A DNA stretch of 43,733 nt. It comes from Spirochaetaceae bacterium. Its GTDB lineage: Bacteria > Spirochaetota > Spirochaetia > DSM-27196 > SLAA01. Both the position numbers and the translations under genes were made by a program. The notes under the pieces are model-generated. The model was not told the DNA's origin. It made no database searches and was given only the letters and a program-made list of their open reading frames with translations. Location: contig PWQX01000234.1 in NCBI GenBank assembly GCA_003556605.1, positions 1 to 43,733 of the forward strand, read 5' to 3'. How positions within the stretch are numbered: the first letter of the stretch is position 1; each line of letters starts with the position of its first letter. Positions 18,701 through 25,763 of the stretch are shown in pieces.

Positions 18701-18945
18701 GGTCGCACGCCGGAGCGAGACGGCTTCACCTCGACGGGTTCGTCGACCTCTATCACCTGGCAAACGGTATCGCAGAAGGCGCGCTCAACAGTTTCAGGCT
18801 CGAGGTTCGCCACACCGTCAACGATGTATACCTCGCCAATCGTGACCGCCTGTACGTTGGCCGGCACCGCCGCGCGCAGGTCCTCTGATACTCGCGCTGC
18901 GCGGCCGTCGGGAAATCCGGGCTTGTAGTAGACGTGGCAATGCAT
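15772..18945 (-). CDS. purL: phosphoribosylformylglycinamidine synthase, PurS-PurL fusion
   Basis: This protein of about 1057 residues catalyses the ATP-dependent conversion of FGAR to FGAM with the PurQ partner. The first ~170 residues contain two PurS-like halves: YYKPGFPDGRAARVSEDLRA with VTIGEVYIVDG, then VAYRPGVTDAVALTAREALE with TARRYYIACG. The synthetase follows, with HCKHKIFAAEIDY, CFKAETHNSPSALDPYGGAI, GGRIGKDGIHGATFSS and LISGKDSMKNDA. No glutaminase domain is fused; purQ follows with an 8-bp overlap. I chose ATG 18945 (start MHCHVYYKPG), where the PurS fold begins, over the longer frame to 18996. A weak TACTAT box lies 14 bases ahead of that ATG. Confidence 0.93.
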   Translation of the reverse strand: MHCHVYYKPGFPDGRAARVSEDLRAAVPANVQAVTIGEVYIVDGVANLEPETVERAFCDTVCQVIEVDEPVEVKPSRSGVRPGWRYLIEVAYRPGVTDAVALTAREALELELGGPLPAGAVVQTARRYYIACGLLKDHELTAVCEALHNPLVQQATVLTLSDWGEGARPPARYPTAGDDHTAGAGSVERYDLAAMNPGALAELSRRRLLALSGAELEACAEYYRRPEVRAEREAAGCPAEATDCELEMVAQTWSEHCKHKIFAAEIDYHDDEAAGGGVSENRPQRIDGLFDTYIKATTELLGAGRDDLLSVFHDNSGVVAFDDRHVLCFKAETHNSPSALDPYGGAITGIVGVNRDIIGTGRGARPIFNTNVLCFGEPDTPAGRIPAGLMHPRRILAGVHAGIVDGGNQSGIPTVAGAFVFDESFTGKPLVFCGTGGVMPREVDGRPSHEKAIKPGDRAVMVGGRIGKDGIHGATFSSLALDETSPTSAVQIGDPITQKRMLDFLLEARDRGLYRSITDNGAGGLSSSLGEMARDSGGVHVELDHCPLKYPGLEPWEIWVSESQERMSLAVAPEHLDALLDLAGRRSVEATAVGTFTDSGFVELLYGGVRVGYMRLAFLHEGLPRMRLSARWVSPAARGYAEPARAAASPAADHELREILCVVLADPNVASKEALVRQYDHEVQGGSVIKPYLGVETDGPGDGAVLRVEYNARRGLSVTHGICPWYGDYDTQRMAAAAVDEAYRAHIALGGDPDRAYALDNFCWPDPVQSESTPDGEYKLAQLVRACRGLHDTCTAYNLPLISGKDSMKNDATLGGRKVSVRPTLLVSLMGIVPDIAAAVSSDFKSSGDLLYLAGLTRGELGGSVYARRYGVTPEPSPAVEPDTALPVYRALAAAAQQRLVASMHDLSDGGVAVAAAESALAGRLGATLELAAVPLGDRFAGRLAGAQAGQERAASELADAASPLRDHLARLLFCESASRILVSVALEHTAEFESLTAGLPVACIGTVHSLPRLEITYRGKRVLALELDEIEEAYKAPFGPQAGQSAGLRRGERRGV

Positions 18946-19011
18946 AATTTCAGCTCGTGATAGTACCACAATCCGGGGCCGGCGACTACGCCGCAAGGAG
19001 GACTTGACCTC

Positions 19012-19545
19012 ATGAATAAAGATTGGTACATGATATTAATTATGAAGCCTCTGTCGCGTCACAGCTTTTTCGAAACCGGAAGTGTTGTATGGGGCGTGCG
19101 CAGCCACAACAAGTTCGAGGCCATACGGGAGGTCATCAATCGGTCGCTGGTATTCCGGCGCATCGAGGGTCTCGATCTCGAGATGTTCGCGGAGAGAGTC
19201 ATAGAGCGCGAACAGCTGCAATCAACCGGATTGGGGCACGGAGTCGCGGTGGCACACGGTCGTGTAACGCAGGTGCTTGAGCCGCAAATCGCGCTCGGCG
19301 TATCCCCGGAGGGTATCGACTTCGATGCCGTCGACGATGAGCCCGTGCAGCTGCTTTTCATCATCGCCAACCACCCGGACAACAAGATGGATTACCTGCA
19401 GATTCTCTCGTGCTTGGTCAGCCTGGTACGCAACGACGTCTTTCGCCATGAGCTGCTGTCCTGCATGAGCACCGCGGAGCTGGAAATCACCATGTGCTCG
19501 GCGTTTCAGAATTTGCTGTGGAAATCTGAGGCCCAACGGGCCTGA
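19012..19545 (+). CDS. PTS IIA-like protein (PtsN/EIIA-Ntr or fructose type)
   Basis: This 177-residue protein has the IIA fructose/nitrogen fold. The active-site block is GLGHGVAVAHGRV, in which His at about residue 82 should be the phospho-acceptor from HPr or NPr; this corresponds to the family pattern G-x-G-x-x-x-x-H-G. It continues with ALGVSPEGIDFDAVDDEPVQLLFIIANHP and a C-terminal helix with LLSCMSTAEL. AAGGAGG ends 10 bases before ATG 19012; ATG 19042 is an alternative start. No other PTS gene is nearby. It is divergent from purSL, so a regulatory role is more likely than sugar transport, by inference. Confidence 0.82.
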   Translation: MNKDWYMILIMKPLSRHSFFETGSVVWGVRSHNKFEAIREVINRSLVFRRIEGLDLEMFAERVIEREQLQSTGLGHGVAVAHGRVTQVLEPQIALGVSPEGIDFDAVDDEPVQLLFIIANHPDNKMDYLQILSCLVSLVRNDVFRHELLSCMSTAELEITMCSAFQNLLWKSEAQRA

Positions 19546-19629
19546 TGCCGGTGTTCAAAACGGGAGGGACGGAGAAATCTGTGGAACTGTCGGCTACGCA
19601 GAATCGCCCGCTGCAACGGCAGGCTGCTG

Positions 19630-20895
19630 CTACACGGTGGCGAAATCAAGCGTAGCGAATAGATCCTCCGGTGTTTCCGCCCTCCGAATCAGCTTTGTCG
19701 ACCCATCCTCTCTGAGCAATAACTCAGCCGATCGAAGTTTACCGTTATAGTTGAACCCCATCGCGTGCCCGTGAGCACCGGTGTCGTGAATCACAACCAG
19801 ATCGCCGATCTCGATCGACGGCAGCTCGCGGTCGATTGCGAACTTGTCGTTGTTCTCGCACAGACTGCCGGTCACGTCGTAGTGATAGCGTTGCGACGTT
19901 CCTTCCTTGCCGGGGATCGTGATGTGATGGTAGGCCCCGTACATCCCTGGACGCATCAGGTTCGCCATAGTAGCATCGAGCCCTACAAAGCGCTTGTAAG
20001 TATCTTTGATGTGGCGCACGCGCGAAACCAGATAGCCGTACGGGCCGGTGATAACACGCCCGTTCTCGGCGACGATGCGGATCGGGTCGAGCCCCGCCGG
20101 AACGATAATCTCCTCGTAGGCACTGCGCACGCCGCGCGAGAACTGCTCGTAGTCTACCGCTTTGTCCTCAGGTCGGTACGGAATGCCGACCCCACCGCCG
20201 AGGTTGATGAACTCGAGGCGGATGCCGAGCTTTCGATACAGCTTCACCGCGAGCTCAAACAACAAGCGCGCCGTTTCCTCGAAATACGCGACCTGCAGCT
20301 CATTCGAGGCGACCATCGCGTGCAGCCCAAAGCGTTTGGCGCCGAGCTCGCGCGCGCGTTTATATCCTGTCAGCAGTTGCGTTTCGGTGAACCCGAACTT
20401 TGCCTCCTGCGGCTTGCCGATGATCACGTTCCCCTCTTTCAGCGCTCCGGGATTGTAGCGCATACAGATCAGCTGCGGCATGCCGAGGTTGTCGGCTATA
20501 TAGGGGATATGACTGATGTCGTCCAGGTTGATGATGGCACCGAGCTCTTTAGCCTTCTTGTAATAGTGCAGCGGCGTGTCGTTGGAGGTAAACATCAGCT
20601 CTTCGCCGGTGACCCCAATGCGCTCGGAGAGCAGCAACTCCGGCAACGAGCTGCAGTCAAAACCCATCCCTTCCGCGTGCACCAGCTTCATGATGTGCGG
20701 ATTAGGCAGCGCCTTTACCGCGAAGTAGTTCTGAAAGCCCCGCCCGTGGGGACCTTTCACCCAGTCGAACGCAGCATTGAGACGCCGCGCGTTCGCACGG
20801 ATCGCCTTTTCGTCGTAAATGTGAAACGGAGTCGCATATTCCTCAGTTAGTTTTTCGAGGAACTCCTTCGAAAACGGTAAACGCTTGTCTGCCAT
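19630..20895 (-). CDS. lysA: diaminopimelate decarboxylase-family PLP enzyme
   Basis: This 421-residue fold-type III PLP enzyme should decarboxylate meso-diaminopimelate to lysine. The N-terminus TPFHIYDEKAIRANARRLNA leads to the PLP lysine in YFAVKALPNP (about residue 61). The barrel motifs GFDCSSLPELLLS and FINLGGGVGIPYRPE, and the C-terminal VTGSLCENNDKFA (Cys of the dimer active site) with HDTGAHGHAMGFNYNGK, are all present. Related decarboxylases for other amino acids share this fold, but CENND-F and D-GAH fit LysA well. ATG 20895 is chosen because a promoter ends 9 bases upstream; the frame stays open to a TTG at 20934 that lies inside the predicted -35 box. No ribosome site precedes the ATG. 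Confidence 0.88.
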   Translation of the reverse strand: MADKRLPFSKEFLEKLTEEYATPFHIYDEKAIRANARRLNAAFDWVKGPHGRGFQNYFAVKALPNPHIMKLVHAEGMGFDCSSLPELLLSERIGVTGEELMFTSNDTPLHYYKKAKELGAIINLDDISHIPYIADNLGMPQLICMRYNPGALKEGNVIIGKPQEAKFGFTETQLLTGYKRARELGAKRFGLHAMVASNELQVAYFEETARLLFELAVKLYRKLGIRLEFINLGGGVGIPYRPEDKAVDYEQFSRGVRSAYEEIIVPAGLDPIRIVAENGRVITGPYGYLVSRVRHIKDTYKRFVGLDATMANLMRPGMYGAYHHITIPGKEGTSQRYHYDVTGSLCENNDKFAIDRELPSIEIGDLVVIHDTGAHGHAMGFNYNGKLRSAELLLREDGSTKLIRRAETPEDLFATLDFATV

Positions 20896-20904
20896 AACGG
20901 CTAT

Positions 20905-20934
20905 ACAGTAGCCATGCCGCCCCCCAAACGTCAA
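20905..20934 (-). promoter_or_regulatory. predicted promoter for lysA (near-leaderless)
   Basis: On the minus strand TTGACG (20934-20929), an 18-base spacer and TACTGT (20910-20905). The expected transcription start is only 2-3 bases ahead of the lysA ATG. The -35 is strong and the -10 weak. Confidence 0.4.
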
Positions 20935-20940
20935 GCTGCA

Positions 20941-20991
20941 CCACCCGGCCCGGCCGCACCACCCGGCCTGGCCGCGCCACCCGGCCTGCTC
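20941..20991. repeat. 18-bp tandem repeat, about 2.8 copies
   Basis: Units begin at 20941, 20959 and 20977 with core CCACCCGGCC followed by a variable GGCCGC. The third unit is partial. The next ~45 bases remain rich in CCGGCC/CCCGGC blocks. The array lies just upstream of the lysA promoter and next to dispersed repeat copy B. Confidence 0.7.
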
Positions 20992-21046
20992 GGCTCAGCG
21001 AACCAGCCGGCCGGCAGGCAACCCGGCCAACCGGCGGCGCGGAAGC

Positions 21047-21124
21047 TCCGGTGATTTCCGCCCGGCTATTCCTCACGATTCTGCACCGAAGTTAACACTC
21101 CCTTGAGCCGCATTGTTAACAGCC
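21047..21124 (+). repeat. dispersed ~80-bp intergenic repeat, copy B
   Basis: Reading + strand, the copy comprises TCCGGTG, a short arm, CCCGGC, then CCTCACGATTCTG, seven bases, GTTAACA, 17 bases and GTTAACAGCC. It aligns nearly base for base with copy A at 28135-28214 and with the inverted copy C at 28577-28651. It sits between lysA (-) and the monooxygenase gene (+), 45 bp upstream of the latter's -35 box. No coding sequence is seen here. Confidence 0.7.
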
Positions 21125-21169
21125 GTGGCGCCGGCCGTAACCACCGGCGCGCTGCGGTTGCGGTTTTGC

Positions 21170-21199
21170 TTGTCACGCGGTAGCGCACCGCGCGATAAT
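21170..21199 (+). promoter_or_regulatory. predicted promoter for the monooxygenase/PKS cluster (near-leaderless)
   Basis: TTGTCA (21170-21175), an 18-base spacer and GATAAT (21194-21199) match 5/6 and 5/6 of the housekeeping consensus. The start codon is at 21208, so the leader should be only about 2 bases. Confidence 0.5.
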
Positions 21200-21207
21200 T
21201 GGTAGCA

Positions 21208-22512
21208 ATGGATGGGTCAATCGTAGTGGTCGGCGCCGGGCCGGTGGGGTTGGCGGTTGCCGGCCTGTTGCAGCGCCGCGGCGTTGCGGTGACGGTGCTG
21301 GAGCGCGAACAACGGCGCACGCGCGCCTCGCAGGCTATCGGCGTCACGCCGCCGTCGCTGGAGATACTCGATGAGATCGGCTGCGCCGAGGAACTGATCG
21401 CGCGCGGGGTGCGCATCGAGAGCGCGGTGGTGCACAATGAACGCCGCCGGCTCGGCGCGCTCGGTTTTGGCGGCCTGGGCGGGCGCTTTCCGTTCATCTT
21501 AGCGGTTCCGCAGCACCACACCGAGGACGTGCTGCGAGCCCGCCTCGGCAACGGTGACGGCCGCTGTGCGCACATGCGCTACGGCGTGGAGGTCGAGGCG
21601 CTTGAAGCGGCGCCGGGAGATCGCACTGCCGCAGCGGGTACGGCTCCGGATCCCGGCGAGCAATCCAGCGAACGCGCGCGGCCGCTAATCGTCCACGCGC
21701 GGGGTCCCGGGGAACCCGTCAGGCTCGGAGCCCGCGCGGTGGTGGTGTGCGCCGGGGCGCGCGACCGCCTGGCACCGGCGCTCGGCATCAAGCGCCGGCG
21801 GCGCGTGTACGGGGTGAGCTTTGCGATGGGCGATTTCCGCGGCGATCCACACGGCTTGGGTCCCGAGGCACACCTGTTTTTCACCGCCGACGGTGCTGTA
21901 GAGTCGTTCCCGTTAGGACCGCAGCTACGCCGCTGGATCGTACAGCTGCCGCCGCACCCGCGGGAACACCCCGGGCGGGCAGACAAGAAGCCCGCCGACG
22001 AAGCGGCTGAGGTGGTCGCGAAGCTGGTTAGACTGCGGACCGGGCTGCCGTTACGCGCCGGGGACTGTACCTGGGACAGCGGCTTCACTCCGGAGCGCAC
22101 CGAGCTCGAGCACTTTGTGCTGCAGCTCGGCGCCAGCCCAGCCGGGCGGGCTTCCGGTTCGGGCGGCGGGCCGGTGGTGTTTGCCGGCGATGCGGCGCAC
22201 ACCATGCCGCCGATCGGCGGCCAGGGTATGAACACCGGGTTCGCCGACGCCGCCCGCGCGGTGGAAATGCTGTGCGGTGAAATCTCGCCGACGGAGTACG
22301 AGCGGCGGCGCAAGCGCGCCTTCCGCGCGGCGGCTCGGCGCGCGCGCACATCTATGGCGGTCGGAACCGTGCGCGGGCGCGTACGCTCAAGTCTGCGGGC
22401 AGTAGCGATCACAGCGGCGCTGCGCAGTCCCGCAGCGGGTCCGCTCGCCCGGACATACGCCATGCGCAGCCTGCCCGATACACGCAGCGGCGCAAGTGAC
22501 GAGGCGGTATAG
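21208..22512 (+). CDS. FAD-dependent monooxygenase (PHBH/UbiH-like aromatic hydroxylase)
   Basis: This 434-residue group A flavin monooxygenase has the N-terminal FAD motif IVVVGAGPVGLAVAGLLQRRG and the second FAD motif VVFAGDAAHTMPPIGGQGMN (about 323-342). The C-terminal continuation NTGFADAARAVEML is typical of hydroxylases acting on phenols and quinone precursors. ATG 21208 is preferred to TTG 21199 because the latter would use the -10 box as coding sequence. The PKS gene begins 141 bp downstream, and the pairing recalls SrsA/SrsC-type alkylresorcinol hydroxylation to a quinone. The C-terminus is basic and Arg/Ala-rich. Substrate assignment is inferred from neighbours. Confidence 0.83.
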   Translation: MDGSIVVVGAGPVGLAVAGLLQRRGVAVTVLEREQRRTRASQAIGVTPPSLEILDEIGCAEELIARGVRIESAVVHNERRRLGALGFGGLGGRFPFILAVPQHHTEDVLRARLGNGDGRCAHMRYGVEVEALEAAPGDRTAAAGTAPDPGEQSSERARPLIVHARGPGEPVRLGARAVVVCAGARDRLAPALGIKRRRRVYGVSFAMGDFRGDPHGLGPEAHLFFTADGAVESFPLGPQLRRWIVQLPPHPREHPGRADKKPADEAAEVVAKLVRLRTGLPLRAGDCTWDSGFTPERTELEHFVLQLGASPAGRASGSGGGPVVFAGDAAHTMPPIGGQGMNTGFADAARAVEMLCGEISPTEYERRRKRAFRAAARRARTSMAVGTVRGRVRSSLRAVAITAALRSPAAGPLARTYAMRSLPDTRSGASDEAV

Positions 22513-22607
22513 CGGGGCAGCACGGGGTCACAGCGGCGAGCGGCCGGCGGCTGCAGGCCCTTTTCGTGCAGGTGGTCAAAACCTTTCCTGAGTCTATCGA
22601 TCAGTAA

Positions 22608-22637
22608 TTGCCTTTCGGTACCGGAGTGCACTACTTT
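22608..22637 (+). promoter_or_regulatory. weak predicted promoter upstream of the type III PKS gene
   Basis: TTGCCT (22608-22613), an 18-base spacer and TACTTT (22632-22637) are modest matches in the 141-bp gap before the PKS gene. A separate promoter here would let the PKS-methyltransferase-flavoprotein trio be expressed apart from the monooxygenase. Confidence 0.25.
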
Positions 22638-22653
22638 TATGGGAGCAAAGCAT

Positions 22654-23769
22654 ATGTCAAGCACTACCGAATCACACCCAGTTTACCTTCAGGCCATTGA
22701 GACCGTTGTCCCGCAGTACTCATACACGCAAGAGTACGTGCTGGATTTCATGCAGCGCCTGCCGGTCTACTCCGGGCGCCAAGGTTTCCTCGCGAAGGTC
22801 TATCGCGGCAGCGCGATTGAGCGGCGCCACAGCGTAATCGGCGACTACCGTCGACCGCCGGCAGAGCGCACGTTCTACCCGCCCACTGAGGACCTTACGC
22901 CCGAACCGGATGTGGTGGCCCGCAACGAGCTGTTCGTCACCGAAAGCAGAAACATCGCGCTCGAAGTTGCACGAAAGCTCTTCGCGGCGATGCCGCAGGT
23001 GCAGCCGAGCGACATCACGCACCTTATTACCGTGAGCTGTACCGGCTTCTCGGCGCCGGGGTTCGATTTTTACCTCGCGCGCGAGCTGCCGCTGCCGGCC
23101 GCGGTCAACCGCCTGCACGTCGGCTTCATGGGCTGCTACGCTGCATTTCCGGCGCTGAAAACCGCACGCGACATCTGCCTCGCGGACCCCCGCGCCCGGG
23201 TGCTGATCGTTGACCTCGAGCTGTGCTCGCTGCACTTTCAGCAGAAGCTCGACCCCGACATCATGGTGGCGAATGCGCTGTTTGCCGACGGGGCTGCGGC
23301 CGCGCTGGTCTCAAGCGAGGCACCGCGTGAGGGCTCCCCGTCGTTCCGCCTCGACGCGTTCCAGTCCTACATCATCTCCGATAGCGACGGCGACATGGCG
23401 TGGACGGTGGGACACACCGCGTTCGACATGCGTCTTTCGGCGTACGTCCCCAAGCTCATACAGCGCGAGATCCGCAGCATAACTGAAACGGTCTTCGCGC
23501 GCGCCGGCGTTTCGCGCGAGGACATTGCGCAGTGGGCGATTCATCCCGGCGGCAGAGCGATCATCGAGAAGGCCGCCGCCGAGCTCGATCTCTCCGAAGA
23601 GGATGTAAGCGCGTCGTACGCGGTGCTGCGCAACTACGGCAACATGAGCTCGGTCACGATTTTCTTTGTGTTGCAGGAGATGCAGCGCCTCGGCCGGCGC
23701 GGCCGGACGTTCGCCGCGGCCTTTGGACCCGGACTGACGGTGGAATCCGCGATTCTGAGGTCAGCATGA
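22654..23769 (+). CDS. type III polyketide synthase (chalcone/stilbene synthase family)
   Basis: This 371-residue homodimeric KASIII-fold enzyme should extend an acyl-CoA starter with malonyl-CoA and cyclise the product to an alkyl-resorcinol, -pyrone or related ring. The full catalytic triad is present and spaced as in plant enzymes: Cys161 in HVGFMGCYAAFPAL, His297 in WAIHPGGRAI and Asn330 in RNYGNMSSVT. FADGAAAALVS and AAFGPGLTVE are also typical. ATG 22654 has GGGAG 8 bases upstream and is preferred to ATG 22639. The stop overlaps the methyltransferase ATG (ATGA). The product cannot be predicted from sequence alone; absence of plant-type Phe gatekeepers was not assessed. Confidence 0.92.
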   Translation: MSSTTESHPVYLQAIETVVPQYSYTQEYVLDFMQRLPVYSGRQGFLAKVYRGSAIERRHSVIGDYRRPPAERTFYPPTEDLTPEPDVVARNELFVTESRNIALEVARKLFAAMPQVQPSDITHLITVSCTGFSAPGFDFYLARELPLPAAVNRLHVGFMGCYAAFPALKTARDICLADPRARVLIVDLELCSLHFQQKLDPDIMVANALFADGAAAALVSSEAPREGSPSFRLDAFQSYIISDSDGDMAWTVGHTAFDMRLSAYVPKLIQREIRSITETVFARAGVSREDIAQWAIHPGGRAIIEKAAAELDLSEEDVSASYAVLRNYGNMSSVTIFFVLQEMQRLGRRGRTFAAAFGPGLTVESAILRSA

Positions 23770-24536
23770 CCGAGACGCCCCAGACCGTGCTCGAGGTGCT
23801 GCGCGGCGACTTCACCCGCCGTTGCACCGCACCCGAGCTCATGGACAACCCCCACAGCGATCAACACCGGTTGGAACGAACCCTCCGGCAGTTCGCGGCC
23901 ATCAACCGGGTTTTCAGTCGCTACCGCACCGTACTGCGTTCCCGATTGCTCGGTGACGCCGCGGCCGCCGGCTTGCGGCGCATCAGCGTGCTTGATGTGG
24001 GAGGGGGCGGCGGCGACATCGCCCGCTGGCTGACCGCCGCGGCAGCACGTGCCGGGGCCGAGGCCGAAGTCACGATACTCGAGTCCGATGCCCGCGTGGC
24101 CGCGTTCGCCCGCCGCGCATGCGCCGCCTACCCGCAGATTACGATCGAGGAAGGCTCTGCCCTCGAGCTCGGGCTCAACAACGCGAGCGCGCGCTATGAC
24201 TACGCGATCTGTAACCACCTTCTGCACCACTTTTCCGACCAGCAACTGCCGGCGCTGCTGCGACGCATGGCCGCGGCGGCTCGCCGGCGCGTGATCGCGA
24301 ACGATTTGCTCCGCCACCGGCCCACTGCCGCCGCGTTCGCTCTCGTCGCTTCCATATTCTATCCGCGCAGTTTCGCTCAGCTCGACGGCACGCTGTCGAT
24401 ACGCAAAGGCTTCCTCCCTGAGGAACTACGCACCGCTCTCCTACGTGCAGAGCTAGCCGACCACGCGGGCGTATACACATTGGCGCCCGGTCGAATCGTT
24501 CTCGAGATAGATACACACTCGGGGAGCCGCGTGTGA
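23766..24536 (+). CDS. class I SAM-dependent methyltransferase
   Basis: This 256-residue protein has a Rossmann SAM fold: VLDVGGGGGDIARWL (motif I, about 78-92), TILESDARVAAFARR (acidic end of beta 2), EEGSALELG (motif III region) and YDYAICNHLLHHFSDQQ (post-motif HHF as in UbiE/phenol methyltransferases). The N-terminus ELMDNPHSDQHRLERTLRQF is typical of methyltransferases next to bacterial type III PKS genes. It overlaps the PKS (ATGA) and the following flavoprotein (GTGA), so the three are co-translated. A role in O- or C-methylating the polyketide ring is inferred. It is not the integral-membrane SrsB-type enzyme. Confidence 0.85.
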   Translation: MTETPQTVLEVLRGDFTRRCTAPELMDNPHSDQHRLERTLRQFAAINRVFSRYRTVLRSRLLGDAAAAGLRRISVLDVGGGGGDIARWLTAAAARAGAEAEVTILESDARVAAFARRACAAYPQITIEEGSALELGLNNASARYDYAICNHLLHHFSDQQLPALLRRMAAAARRRVIANDLLRHRPTAAAFALVASIFYPRSFAQLDGTLSIRKGFLPEELRTALLRAELADHAGVYTLAPGRIVLEIDTHSGSRV

Positions 24537-25717
24537 GAAGCCCAATCGACGTCGTGGTCGCCGGAGGCGGCTTTGCCGGCGTCGCCGCCGCCGCACGCCT
24601 TGCCCGCCGGTCGAAACTCAACGTTACCCTGCTCGACCCCAAGGCGGCCTGCGAAATGCTCCCGCTGCTACCCGACATAGCCGGCCGCCGTCTCACCTCC
24701 GCAGCCGGACAAACCTCACATCGGGCAATCGCCGCGCGCCACGGCTATCGCTATATTCAGCACGCCGCGCTGGAACTGGACCGCGCCGCGCGCCGCCTCA
24801 CTACAACGGAGCACCGTGCACTGCCCTATGACTTCTTGCTGCTTGCACACGGCGGGCACGCGGCGTTCTACGGTAACGAGTCCGCCGAACGCCACGCGAT
24901 ACCGCTCAGAACGCTCGCCGACGCTCTCAGAGTCCGACGGAGCGTCAGCGCTGCGGCGCAGCGCGCTTTCCTCGTCGTCGGCGGCGGCTATACCGGAATA
25001 GAGCTCGCCACCCACGTGCATCGCGCCTGCGCACTCTGCGCCCGCGGCGCGCCCCGCGGCGCCCGCTCACGCGAGGGCACCACGGCACCCGCAACCGCCG
25101 GGTCTCCATCGCCGCGGGTCATCATCGTAGAAGCCGCCGATGAGATCCTCGGCATGCAGGAACCCTGGATGCGCCGCTGGGCGCTCACGCATCTCAAGCA
25201 ACTCGGAATCGAGGTCCGCACCGGCACAACCGTGCAAACCGTTGAGCCGGGCGCCGCCACGCTGTCGGACGGAAGGCGCCTTACCGAGACAACGACCCTG
25301 TGGACGGCCGGCATGCGCGTACACCCGATTCCCGGCAGCCCGGCAGCCAACGGCCGCCTCGCGGTCGACGAACATCTGCAGCTCGGCGACGGGGTGTTTG
25401 TCGCCGGCGACGCGGCAGCGTTCACCCACAAGGGTGCGCTGCTGCCCCCGGCAAGCTATATCGCCGTGCAGCAGGGCCGCCGGGCGGCGCAGAACATTGA
25501 GCGAGCCGCCGCCGGGCGGCCGCTTCTGCCCTACCGCCCATTACTGCACGGGTTCGTCATACCGGTGGCCGGAGGAAGCGGCTGCGGCCGGATACACGGC
25601 CTTCCGCTGACCGGCCGGCCGGCCGCCGCAGTCCATTATTCGGCGGCAGCCGCGCGGGCGCACAGCTTCGCGCAGCGCTGCGCCATCTTGCGCGACCTGG
25701 CGCGCAGCCCGAGCTAG
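24533..25717 (+). CDS. NDH-2-like FAD/NAD(P) oxidoreductase in the PKS operon
   Basis: This 394-residue protein has FAD motif VVVAGGGFAGVAAAARLARR at the N-terminus, a second dinucleotide fold FLVVGGGYTGIELATHVHR (about 145-163) and FAD site GVFVAGDAAAFTHKG. The overall fold fits type II NADH:quinone oxidoreductases and related quinone-reactive flavoproteins. An Ala/Gly/Arg-rich insert follows the second fold (about 165-195). GTG 24533 overlaps the methyltransferase stop by 4 bp. Being the last gene of a PKS-methyltransferase operon suggests it acts on a ring product of the pathway, either as a tailoring dehydrogenase or as the reductase of the finished quinone. No obvious C-terminal membrane helix is visible. 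Confidence 0.8.
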   Translation: MRSPIDVVVAGGGFAGVAAAARLARRSKLNVTLLDPKAACEMLPLLPDIAGRRLTSAAGQTSHRAIAARHGYRYIQHAALELDRAARRLTTTEHRALPYDFLLLAHGGHAAFYGNESAERHAIPLRTLADALRVRRSVSAAAQRAFLVVGGGYTGIELATHVHRACALCARGAPRGARSREGTTAPATAGSPSPRVIIVEAADEILGMQEPWMRRWALTHLKQLGIEVRTGTTVQTVEPGAATLSDGRRLTETTTLWTAGMRVHPIPGSPAANGRLAVDEHLQLGDGVFVAGDAAAFTHKGALLPPASYIAVQQGRRAAQNIERAAAGRPLLPYRPLLHGFVIPVAGGSGCGRIHGLPLTGRPAAAVHYSAAAARAHSFAQRCAILRDLARSPS

Positions 25718-25763
25718 GTTAGCGGTCCCTGAGGTTAGACGCCCCGGAGGTTAGAGGCCCCAG
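25716..25763. repeat. 16-bp tandem repeat, three copies, between convergent genes
   Basis: Units start at 25716, 25732 and 25748; each opens AGGTTAG and ends in a C-rich segment. The array fills the 33-bp gap between the flavoprotein stop and the TPR-like gene stop, and the third unit contributes the TAA stop and last codons of the latter. No clear terminator hairpin was seen. Confidence 0.65.

Noticed and set aside
23532-23765. Upstream extension of the methyltransferase frame
   Set aside because: It lies inside the PKS gene in another frame and lacks family resemblance; ATG 23766 is coupled to the PKS stop.
21208-25717. Carotenoid or menaquinone biosynthesis cluster
   Set aside because: No phytoene, isochorismate or prenyltransferase genes are present; the PKS catalytic triad identifies a polyketide route.
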